A stretch of DNA of 64,000 nt. It comes from Clavaria fumosa (lineage: Eukaryota > Basidiomycota > Agaricomycetes > Agaricales > Clavariaceae). The translations under genes were made by a program, and so were the position numbers. Under the pieces are notes generated by a model, which was given only the letters and a program-made list of their open reading frames with translations, was not told the origin of the DNA and did not search any database. Below, piece by piece: positions 43,055 through 53,900 of the stretch. Position 1 is the stretch's first letter. Each line of letters opens with the position of its first letter. The DNA lies in the NCBI GenBank assembly GCA_951802425.1, contig OX637798.1, positions 1,984,001 through 2,048,000 of the forward strand, given 5' to 3'.

Positions 43055-46000
43055 CTAGAGGACTAGCAGGTTCTTCAGTTCCATACCTTCTTTCTTCCTG
43101 GCTTCCATTACATGAACTTGCAGCTCCTCTGCTTCATCATGCTTCCCCTGAGCTGAATATGTGGATGCCAAATTGTTAATGCTTGTTAGAGTGGATGGAT
43201 GTTCTGGGCCAAGCACTCTCTTGCTGGCTTCCATGACATGAACTTGCAGCTCCTCTGCTTTGTTGTGCTTCCCCTGAGCTGAATATGTGGATGCCAAATT
43301 GTTAATGCTTGTTAGAGTAGATGGATGTTCTGGGCCAAGCACTCTCTTGCTGGCTTCCATGACATGAACTTGCAGCTCCTCTGCTTTGTTGTGCTTCCCC
43401 TGAGCTGAATATGTGGATGCCAAATTGTTAATGCTTGTTAGAGTAGATGGATGTTCTGGGCCAAGCACTCTCTTCCTGGCTTCCATGACACAAACTTGCA
43501 GCTTGTCTGCTTCATCATGCTTCCCCTGAGCTGAGTATGTCAATGCCAAATTGTTAATGCTTGTCAGAGTGTCTGGATGTTCTGGGCCAAGCACTCTCTT
43601 CCTGGCTTCCATGACACAAACTTGCAGCTCCTCTGCTTCATCATGTTTCCCCTGATTTGAATATATCGATGCCAAATCATTCATGCTGGTCAGAATGTCT
43701 GGATGTTCTGGGCCAAGCACTCTCTTCTTGGCTTCCATGACATGAACTTGCAGCTCCTCTGCTTCATCATGTTTCCCCTGATCTGAGTATGCTGATGCCA
43801 AATTGTTCATGCTTGTCAGAGTATCTGGATGTTCTGGGCCAAGCACTCTCTTCCTGGCTTCCATGACATGAACTTGCAGCTCCTCTGCTTCATCATTCTT
43901 CCCCTGTGCTGAGTATGTGTATGCCAAATTGTTCATGCTTGTCAGAGTGTCTGAATGTTCTGGGCCAAGCACTCTCTTCCTGGCTTCCATGACACAAACT
44001 TGCAGCTCCTCTGCTTCATCATGTTTCCCTTGATTTGAATATATCAATGCCAAATCATTCATGCTTGTCAGAGTGTCTGGATGTTCTGGGCCAAGCACTC
44101 TCTTTCTGGCTTCCATGACATGAACTTGCAGCTCTGCTGCTTCATCATGTTTCCCCTGATCTGAGCATGCTGATGCCAAATTGTTCATGCTTGTCAGAGT
44201 ATCTGGATGTTCTGGGCCAAGCACTCTCTTCCTGGCTTCCATGACATGAACTTGCAGCTCCTCTGCTTTATCATTCTTCCCCTGTGCTGAGTATGTGCAT
44301 GCCAAATTGTTCATGCTTGTCAGAGTGTCTGGATGTTCTGGGCCAAGCACTCTCTTCCTGGCTTCCATGAGATGAACTTGCAGCTCCTCTGCTTCATCAT
44401 GTTTCCCCTGATCTGAGTATGCTGATGCCAAATTGTTCATGCTTGTCAGAGTATCTGGATGTTCTGGGCCAAGCACTCTCTTCCTGGCTTCCATGACACA
44501 AACTTGCAGCTCCTCTGCTTCATCATGTTTCCCCTGATCTGAATATGTCAATGCCAAATCATTCATGCTTGTCAGAGTGTCTGGATGTTCTGGGCCAAGC
44601 ACTCTCTTCCTGGCTGTCATGACATCAATTTGCAGCTCCTCTGCTTCATCATGCTTCCCCCGTGCTGAGTATGTGTATGCCAAATTGTTAATGCTTGTCA
44701 GAGTGTCTGGATGTTCTGGGCCAAGCACTTTCTTCCTGGCTTCTATGACATGAGCTTGCAGCTCTGTTGCTTCATCATGCTTCCCCTTAGCTGAGTATGT
44801 CAATGCCAAATTGTTGATGCTTGTCAGTGTATCTGGATGTTCTGGGCCAAGCACTCTCTTCCTGGCTTCCATGACATGAACTTGCAGCTCCTCTGCTTTA
44901 TCATTCTTCCCCTGTGCTGAGTATGTGCATGCCAAATTGTTCATGCTTGTCAGAGTGTCTGGATGTTCTGGGCCAAGCACTCTCTTCCTGGCTTCCATGA
45001 CATGGACTTGCAGCTCCTCTGCTTCATCATGTTTCCCCTGATCTGAGTATGCTGATGCCAAATTGTTCATGCTTGTCAGAGTATCTGGATGTTCTGGGCC
45101 AAGCACTCTCTTCCTGGCTTCCATGACACAAACTTGCAGCTCCTCTGCTTCATCATGCTTCCCCTGAGCTGAGTATGTCAATGCCAAATTGTTCATGCTT
45201 GTCAGAGTGTCTGGATGTTCTGGGCCAAGCTCTCTCTTCCTGGCTTCCATGACACAAACTTGCAGCTCCTCTGATTCATCATGTTTCCCCTGATCTGAAT
45301 ATGTCAATGCCAAATTGTTCATGCTTGTCAGAGTGTCTGGATGTTCTGGGCCAAGCACTCTCTTGCTGGCTTCCATGACACAAATTTGCAGCTCCTCTGC
45401 TTCATCATGCTTCCCCTGAGCTGAGTATGTCAATGCCAAATTGTTAATGCTGGTCAGAGTAAATAGATGTTCTGGGCCAAGCACTCTCTTCCTGGCTTCT
45501 ATGACATGAGCTTGCAGCTCTGCTGCTTCATCATGCTTCCCCTGAGCTGAATATGTCAATGCCAAATTGTTAATGCTTGTCAGAGTGTCTGGATGTTCTG
45601 GGCCAAGCACTCTCTTCCTGGCTTCCATGATGCAAACTTGCAGCTTCTCTGCTTCATCATGCTTCCCCTGTGCTGAGTATGTCCCTGCCAAATTGTTCAT
45701 GCTTTTCAGAGTGTCTGGATGTTCTGGGCCAAGCACTTTCTTCCTGGCTTCTATGACATGAGCTTGCAGCTCTGTTGCTTCATCATGCTTCCCCTTAGCT
45801 GAGTATGTCAATGCCAAATTGTTGATGCTTGTCAGAGTGTCTGGATGTTCTGGGCAAAGCACTCTCTTCCTGGCTTCCATGACAAAAACTTGCAGCTCCT
45901 CTGCTTCATCATGCTTCCCCTGATCTGAGTATGTCAATGCCAAATTGTTAATGCTTGTCAGAGTGTCTGGATGTTCTGGACCAAGCACTCTCTTGCTGGC

Positions 46001-49000
46001 TTCCATGACACAAACTTGCAGCTCCTCTGCTTCATCATGCTTCCCCTGAGCTGAGTATGTCAATGCCAAATTGTTAATGCTTGTCAGAGTAAATGGATGT
46101 TCTGGGCCAAGCACTCTCTTCCTGGCTTCTATCACATGAGCTTGCAGCTCTGCTGCTTCATCATGCTTCCCCTGAGCTGAATATGTCAATGCCAAATTGT
46201 TAATGCTTGTCAGAGTGTCTGGATGTTCTGGGCCGAGCACTCTCTTCCTGGCTTCCATGACACAAACTTGCAGCTCCTCTGCTTCATCATGCTTCCCCTG
46301 AGCTGAGTATGTCCCTGCCAAATTGTTAATGCTTGTCAGAGTGGATGGATGTTCTGGGCCAAGCACTCTCTTCCTGGCTTTCATGACACAAACTTGCAGC
46401 TCCTCTGCTTCATCATGCTTCCCCTGAGCTGAGTATATCCCTGCCAAATTGTTCATGCTTGTCAGAGTGTCTGGATGTTCTGGGCCAAACACTCTCTTCC
46501 TGTCTTCCATGACACAAACTTGCAGCTTCTCTGCTTCATCATGCTTCCCCTGAGCTGAGTATGTCCCTGCCAAATTGTTCATGCTTTTCAGAGTGTCTGG
46601 ATGTTCTGGGCCAAGCACTCTCTTGCTGGCTTCCATGACACAAACTTGCAGCTCCTCTGCTTCATCATGCTTCCCCTGATATGAGTATGTCAATGCCAAA
46701 TTGTTAATGCTTGTCAGAGTGTCTGGATGTTCTGGGCCAAGCACTCTCTTCCTGGCTTCCATGACACAAACTTGCAGCTTCTCTGCTTCATTGTGCTTCC
46801 CCTGATCTGAATATGTGGATGCCAAATTGTTCATGCTTGTCAGGGTGTCTGGATGTTCTAGGCCAAGCACTCTTTTGCTGGCTTCCATGACATAAATTTG
46901 CAGCTCCTCTGCTTCATTGTGCCTCCCCTGGGCTAAATATGTGGATGCCAAATTGTTAATGCTTTTCAGAGTGAATGGATGTTCTGGGCCAAGCACTCTC
47001 TTGCTGGCTTCCATGACATGAACTTGCAGCTCCTCTGCTTCATTGTGCTTCCCCTGATCTGAATATGTGGATGCCAAATTGTTCATGCTTGTCAGAGTGT
47101 CTGGATGTTCTTGGCCAAGCACTCTCCTGCTGGCTTCCATGACATAAATTTGCAGCTCCTCTGCTTCATTGTGCCTCCCCTGGGCTAAATATGTGGATGC
47201 CAAATTGTTAATGCTTTTCAGAGTGAATGGATGTTCTGGGCCAAGCACTCTCTTGCTGGCTTCCATGACATGAACTTCCAGCTCCTCTGCTTCATTGTGC
47301 CTCCCCTGGGCTGAATATGTGTTTGCCAAATTGTTAGTGCTTGACAGAGTGGATAGATGTTCTGGGCCAAGCTCCCTCCTTTTGCTTTCTATTGCACACA
47401 GAGAAACATCCTCTGCATCTTTAAACCATCCATTCTCATAGTACACTAATCCCAGTTTCTCCCATCTTTCAACTTCTTCTATTGCATATTGTCTTTGTAT
47501 ATGTAGGTTGATGTTTTTTATGTGTGGCAGTAGTGATTGACGAAAAGCATAGTTAGAGCCATCTTTCCCATATGTGATTGAGTGGCACACCAAAGTGTCA
47601 ACACAAGCATATTTGGACTGTTTCTCTTCCTCAGAACATCTGTCTTGGCACCACAGATGTACTAGTGGATGCATGGAGTAGAGTCTTCCAGAGCTGCTGC
47701 ATTTCACAAGTGAAAATGATATCAACATCTCAACTGCTTTCCTAAAAATGAAATTGTCCCAGTTGCCTTCATGGTCAACATGCAATATGTTGGACCAATC
47801 TTCTGAATCTTTTAGCAATTGGTCCCAGCTGCTTCTTGCATTGCTTTCTTGTGACCCATCCAAAACACCCTCTTCAGCAGCATTTCTGAACATAATTTCT
47901 GGAATGTTTTCATAGTGGAGGCAGGCAAATATTTGTAGCAGAAGAAGCGCACTTGAAGCTGCCTGAGCCTCCCCTCTTTTGCTCCTGCCATGTGCCCTGG
48001 CTTCTATCTCTGAAACTGACACTTCCCATGTCCCATAAACTGCTTTTCCATAGTTGGATGCCCCGCTGAATGAAGGATTATCCAACAACTCTTGATGGTG
48101 TCTCTTGTACTGTTTAAGATAATCCCCAAGATCACATAGACCACTTGCAATGGATGCACCAGCTTGGTCAACAGCTAGAGGCAAGTAGCATAAGGTGGCC
48201 ACAATAGAGCATGCCGTCCGCCTCAGTTCATCAGCAGTATCATTGCAATGGCTCACTCTCAGAAGGAGAGTGATTGCTTCCTCCTCCCCCATCTCGTCAA
48301 CTTCGGTCGAGTCCCGAGGATTTACCAGTCCATGCATGACTGGATTCCTGCTGGTGATGAGTATGTTGCCACAGTTGTTTGCAGGTATATAATCCTTCAT
48401 AGTACCAGGGTCACTTGCATTATCATAAACAAGCAACCACTCCTGGCTCATCCAGGATATCCATGAGAGAATCGAGCGCACAGAGCTCTCAACTCCAGAT
48501 GCTTGTGCAGCATCATCATGAGCAATATCTTTGATAGACTGCTCAATTGTCTCGGGGCTGGTTGCATCAATCCAGAAGACTCGCCAGAACCTATTCAGAA
48601 TGGTAAGTGATCAAGCAATGTAGTATGATGCCAGTCAACGCACAACTTTGCATTTTCCTCAATGAACTTCAGACAAATCTGAGTCTTACCAACACCTCCC
48701 ATTCCATAGAGGAGAAAGAGCCGTCTAGGGAGAAATTGTCCCTCACGCGGGCCAAAATGACTTTTGAGTTTCTCGAGGTATGACCTCTGCCCTGTGAAAA
48801 TTGGGCTGGAGGAGGGCATCCTTTTGAACGTGACTTGTGACTGGAACTGTGCAGAAGAGGGAGAATCAAACAGGGCTACATTGGCAAGTCAGTCAAGTCG
48901 AGAGTACGAAGGTTCATTCATTCAAGCTCACTTTGATGGATGGCGACCATCCTGTAGTCATTGAGTGCTGTCTTGATTTCCTGATAAATTAATCATATGA

Positions 49001-49784
49001 TGAACAAGACATGGACACTGACAGGAAGAGACAAACCAGGAAATTGGCCTCAGTTCGGGCAGCATGTTCCTAGCAATCAGTCATTCACATCTGCGCAACT
49101 AAGTCAATTTATAGCTCATGAACTTACGCCAAGTGTGGACTCAATGGCAAGAGTACTTTGAACCTTGGGGTAGCCGCAACTCAGTCACAGTCTGCAAAAG
49201 GCACAGGCCATCCCACTTACAAGAAATTGTTGAATTGAGTCATTGACAGCAGAGATGAGGCCCGTAATCTCAACAGTATCACGGTCGCGAGTGAGGAAAC
49301 GCTTCAAGTGGTTGCGCATGATCATGTGCTGTGCCCGCTCGCCAACAGACTTCCATGATCTGCCATTCGAGACTGAGATCAACAAAACAATATATAGTGG
49401 GATGGTGACTCACTCAGACAAGTGGTTGATACGGTCAGTCATTGCTGTAGGCAGGGTCCCGCCATCGGATGTCTTTTGCAGCATTATATGTAAGTCTCGA
49501 ACGCGCCGGTCAAGTGATTCCAAGTCACTGTTGTTCTGCGATGTTTTCTATGTGGATAGTTAGCGAGCAATGCGATGGCATGGCAAATGAGATGTTTCAC
49601 GCACTTGAATAGCATCGAGGAGAAGCACAAATCCTTTGATACCTTCCTGCAGTCCTGGTACACCTGACTTCCCTGCAACCTCCTTGAGAAGTGCAAGAGC
49701 ATTCTGGAGGCTAACGAAGGCAAGAGACTGAGGTCCTAAAGATGGCTTTAGCTTCGCGAGGGTTGTGTCAAGAGCTTTGCGCAT
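43055..49784 (-). CDS. NLR copy B: helical domain, NB-ARC, 34 TPR units
   Basis: STAND-type receptor, predicted cytosolic, likely in non-self recognition or cell death by family analogy. Start at 49784 (MRKALDTTLAKLKPSLGPQS). Exon 1 is 49605-49784, then short exons to about 49185 (HeLo/MLKL-like helical domain, inferred), a P-loop exon ending at 48644 (YGMGGVGKTQICL), a 53-nt intron (48591-48643) and a main exon 43055-48590. The main exon contains LLVYDNASDP, NILITSRNP, YLPLAVDQAG and MHPLVHLWCQDR, then 34 TPR units of 42 residues, ending KEGMELKNLLVL. The main exon is open for 1808 codons. The phase between the second and third small exons does not work with the obvious splice sites, so either an alternative splice or a defect exists there. 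Far longer than most NLRs. Confidence 0.8.
43085..47380 (-). repeat. Array of 34 near-identical 126-bp TPR units
   Basis: Units of 42 codons, consensus RVLGPEHPDTLTS(I/M)NNLA followed by xTYSxQGKHDEAEELQ. Variation is concentrated at the residue after NNLA (S, L, G, Y, C, N), the residue after TYS (A, D, N, Y), and the V/A-C/H pair after ELQ. Units 2-3 and 4-5 repeat as a pair, units 10-12 resemble 15-17, units 19-20 resemble 24-25, and units 32 and 33 are identical. These are signs of recent unequal exchange. Confidence 0.95.
48591..48643 (-). other. Intron of NLR copy B
   Basis: 53 nt, starts gtgcg and ends aatag on the minus strand. Same position and length as in copy A. Confidence 0.8.
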
Positions 49785-49864
49785 GATTGATACTAGTAGT
49801 GTCAACGAAAGATGCGAGCGACGATGCTTATCACCAGCTCTAGTGTCATGTGATGCAAACTTCT

Positions 49865-49980
49865 TTTTTTTTCTTTTTTTTTTTGAATCAGCATTTGTAT
49901 CCCGCAACATGTAGCTATGACAAAGACGCGGTTGTACATGAAGTACGTAAAGGTAAGGTAGAAGGGTTGGGTGGGGTTGT
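49865..49980 (-). mobile_element. 5'-truncated LINE tail (about 115 bp)
   Basis: Begins with a T-rich run (the poly-A tail read in reverse), then gaatcagcatttgtat and acatgtagctatgacaaaga, the complement of the LINE 3' end at about 28990-29045. Flanks gtgatgcaaac (left) and gtgacacaaac (right) look like a target duplication with two mismatches. Confidence 0.75.
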
Positions 49981-50006
49981 GACACAAACCTCCCAAAATA
50001 AGCATG

Positions 50007-50170
50007 TTAGCGGTTCACGCCCTCTGGTTGGAGCTTCCCAGTCGAGGTGGAGGCACCGGAGAGGCGAAGGAATTTGGCTATTGCAAGTAGGCCTTTGGCG
50101 CTGCTGAGTAGGATTGGAGGGGAGTGGTCTCTGTGGACCAAGGTTAAGAAGTGTTTGTCGACGTGATCAG
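50007..50170 (-). pseudogene. LINE C-terminal fragment, copy B of 30729-30977
   Basis: Encodes HVDKHFLTLVHRDHSPPILL and SSAKGLLAIAKFLRLSGAST. It ends at about 50170, where exchanger sequence begins (gcgggatgtcggcacgg). Compared with copy A, about 590 bp including four exchanger helices is missing at this joint. Confidence 0.75.
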
Positions 50171-50173
50171 CAG

Positions 50174-50635
50174 GCGGGATGTCGGCACGGATGCTCAAGA
50201 TCCTCTGAATCCGCACGGGGGTCGAGGACGAGGACGCGTCCAGCAGCGAGGAGGAAGACGGCGGCCGCCTTCTCGGCGGCGATGGATGGAATTACCGGAG
50301 CACGCGCCTAAGCGGACTTGGACGATGGCGGCCCTACTTCGAGGACGAGCCGTCGTATCTGACGCCCAGAGACAGACGTTCCCACGCGGCGACCCTGCGC
50401 GGGTCAGCACGCACTACGCGTCGTACAACCATCAGCACGGGCATGCGCAGATGCTAAGCCCAGGCGCGCTGTTCTCTGTCGCGTCGTCGGAGTCATACGA
50501 GTCGGACGGTGAGGAGGTACTGCCGATGGCGCCGATGACGTCCGCTGGTGGTGGTGGTGGTAGTCGCGGGAATGGCGGCGAGGAGGGCCAGGGGTGGACG
50601 GCAGATGGGGAGCTCGCTGGGGGTGAGGACGGCCG
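50174..50635 (+). pseudogene. Na+/H+ exchanger copy B, tail fragment before Copia-2
   Basis: Corresponds to copy A from the end of the last transmembrane helix (GGMSARMLEIL-like) through the acidic tail. A TGA replaces a Gly codon near 50208 and a 1-bp deletion near 50368 (cccagagacag against cccaggagacag in copy A) shifts the frame. It keeps CGA at 50323-50325 where copy A has TGA. Copia-2 enters after GGCCG (50631-50635). Without the membrane domain this cannot be functional. Confidence 0.85.
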
Positions 50636-50902
50636 TATAGAGAATTCTCCCTACGACCGTCCTTAGAGACTAAAAAGTGAAGTGTATCTCAGTATTATTC
50701 AATACTGGGGGTTAGACAATCCAGGTACCTAAAAAGTGAAGTGTCTAGTAGTCGCATGTAATAAGCGACATAAAAGAGAGTATGAAAAAGAGCTAACACT
50801 CACATCTCAGTATTATTCAATACTGAGAAGTGTAGTGGCGTGACGCGCTACGGTAAAAGTCTAAATGAAACTCCGACCTATTCTTGTACCGAATATGCAA
50901 CA
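50636..50902 (-). repeat. Copia-2 3' LTR (left)
   Basis: 267 bp, ends tatagag and gcaaca on the plus strand. Contains two copies of the hairpin tcagtattattcaatactg and two copies of aaaaagtgaagtgt. Confidence 0.95.
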
Positions 50903-50909
50903 CTCCCCC

Positions 50910-53900
50910 TCAAACGTACTCGAGCCCGAGAAGTTTGCAGAAATATTCGAATTTGTACCGCGCGAGGGGTTTGGTTAGGATGTCGGCCAGATTCTCGTCC
51001 GTGGGTACGTACGACACTTGGATCTTATCATTCTCGACTGCCTCACGCACGAAATGATAGCGGATATCGATGTGCTTGGTTCGAGCATGGAATTTGTTGT
51101 CCCGGCATAGCGCGATTGTTGACTGGTTATCGCATCTGAACGGAATCGGTACGTGCGGATCCCTCCCAATCTCGTCCAGGAAAGCCCTGAACCAACAGGC
51201 CTCCTTGGCCGCGTGTGCTGCCGCGATGTATTCAGCTTCGACGCTCGATAGTGCGATGAGGGGCTGCCGCTTCGAACTCCACGTTACTGCGCCACGTCCC
51301 ATAACGAGCGCATACCCCGAAATGGAGTGCCGGTCTGGTTGCGATGCCCAGTCGGTGTCGGCGTATGCTTCGTAGGTCCCATTAGCGCCTCCTACGGTTA
51401 GCCAGAGGTTCCGTGACGTGTGAAGGTACTTTATTACTCGTTTGATGGCCTTCCAATGAACTTCGGCAGGGTTTTGGGTGAAACGTGCGAGTATTCCCAC
51501 CGCAAATTGGATGTCAGGCCTGCTGATCACCGCCGCCCATAGTACGCTCCCACACGCCTCCTGGTACGGAGCGTTGATCGCTTCTCTCGGGCATTGGTCC
51601 TTCGTGTACTGCGCGCTGGGCTCCATCGGCGTGTATGTCAGTGTCGCATCGTCCAGTCTAAACCTTCTCGCGATGGTCTCGATATAGAGGCGTTGGTTAA
51701 TCGCTATCGTGCGTGCGGCACGGTTTCTTCGAATTTCAAAACCTAGGAGCCAGCTGATCTCGCCAGAGTCGGTAATTTCAAACCGTGCGCCGAATTCCGC
51801 CTTGAACGTTTCCACGATGTCGAGTGAGCTCCCTGCAACTGTCATGTCATCTGTCGCAACTGGGACTACCATCACGTCCTTGCCCTGTTTTCTGATGAAG
51901 ACTGATGCGTCGAGCCTGGATGCGTGGAAGCCGAGATCAGTAAAGGCATTTGTCATCTTCCGGTGCCATAGCCGTCCTGACTGTTTTAAACCATATAGTC
52001 CTTTCATCAGCTTGCAGACTTTGTCCCCTTCGCCCTCTTTCAAAACTCCTTGTGGTGGCTCCATGTAAACTTCCTCGTCGATTTCTGCATTGAGGTAAGC
52101 GCCTACCACGTCTATCTGGTGTACTTCCCAGTCTGACGTTGCTGCGTGTGCGAGGACGGTTCGGATGGAGGCCATCTTGGCCGCTGCTGCGAAGGTCTCT
52201 TCGTAGTTAATCCCTTTCGTCTGCCGGTGGCCTCCAGCGACTAGTCGGGCTTTGCATTTTACGACCTCGCCATTCGGTCCAAGTTTCTCCTTGAATATCG
52301 GGCGGCATGGTATGACGGGCTTGTCAGTGGGTCGATCGACAATGATCCAGGTGCGTCGTTGCTGTAACTGTTCGATTTCGTCTTTCCAGGCTTTCTCCCA
52401 TTCGTGTGCATGTGAGTCTTTCATTGCTTCTGCAAGTGTTGCAGGCTCATTGCCCCCTATGGCAGCGAGGCATGAGAAATACTGAGGTTCGTTGTCAGTA
52501 TCGTTATGGGCTGCATTTGCAACGTTACGGTGTGCGTTTTCGTGTAGATCACGGTAGTAGCCTGGCTTGGGACATGGTCGAGGTGGGAGGTCTGGTGTTG
52601 TTTGACGAGTAGGGGGTAAGACTTCTTCATTTCTGATGTTATCGATGATGTTGAAGTCGTCGTCGTTATCAGATGTGACAATGGGCGGTGTGTAGCGGTC
52701 GGTTAGGGCAGAGGGATTGTCGGAGGGTGTTTGGTGGGTGTTCTGACTGTCTTTGCTACTCTCCCCCTCGGGCAGAACCTCATCTGGGAATGGAACTTCG
52801 TCAGGTGTGTGCGTTAGGTCAAAGACGACTTCTCGCTCGGGTTTGACGACTCTCTTTTCAGGGAGATATATCCGATAGCCCTTGCTTTCGCTGTCGAAGC
52901 CAACGAAGAAACCTGGCTCCGCCCTGGTGTTAAGTTTGCCGGCGTCGACTATCTTCACCCAGGCCTTTGTGCCGAATGGTAATACCTTACCCATGTCGGG
53001 CTTTTTATTATATCTAGCTTCATAAGGGGTCTTTCCATCGAGGGCACGGTGGGGCGCGCGATTCTTTATCCATACGGCGTGATTGATCGCTTCGGCCCAC
53101 AGGAACCTTGGTAGGTTTGCATCGAGTAGCATGGCGCGGGCTAGCTCGACCTGTGTCCTGTTCATGCGTTCGGCAACGCCTACCTGCTCGTGGGTGTCGT
53201 GAATGGTAAGTTCACGTTTTGTCCCTTTGCTGTCCAGGTGCTTATCAAACTTAGGATTCTTGTATTCGCCGCCTCTGTCTGATCGGAGGAATTTGATCTT
53301 GGCGTTGTCGTGAGTCTCTATGCGCTTCTCAAAGGTTTCGTATGCTGATTGGGCTTCGTCTTTGGTTGCTAGGAAAGCTACTTCGGTCCATCTTGTTGCA
53401 TCGTCGATGAAGTCGATGGCGTAACGCTTCTTCGCTATGGACATAACGGCGGCTGGGCCCCACAGGTCAGTATGTACGCGTTCTCCAAACGTCTTAGCAC
53501 GATTCTGAGCCTGTGCTGGGAAGGGTTTACGATGCGGTTTGGCTTTAGCACATGCTTCGCAGAAAACTTCTTTGGATGCTTCGTCAAGGTGAATGCCTTT
53601 GATATGTCCAGACTTGATTGCTGTTCTGACAGCATCATAGGAGATGTGACCTAGGATTCGGTGGGCTTCGTAGAGTGTCACCCTTTTGGTCATAGCATTT
53701 GCATGGTAGTTTTTAGCTTTGACTATCTGGTATAGGCTCCCTACCAAGGGGATTTTGCCTATGATGTTTCGTTTAGGTGTGATTACGGTGCAAATCCCAT
53801 CTCCAAAGTCTGCATGGAAGCCGGCGTGGTCCATCTGCGGTACGGATATTAGGGTGAACGCTAAATCCGGTGAGTATCGCACATCCTTCAGTGTGACTTG

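Noticed and set aside
43085..47380. Regular DNA repeats resembling a CRISPR-like array
   Set aside because: The period is 126 bp, units are coding and in frame, and they translate as TPR repeats. There are no unique spacers.
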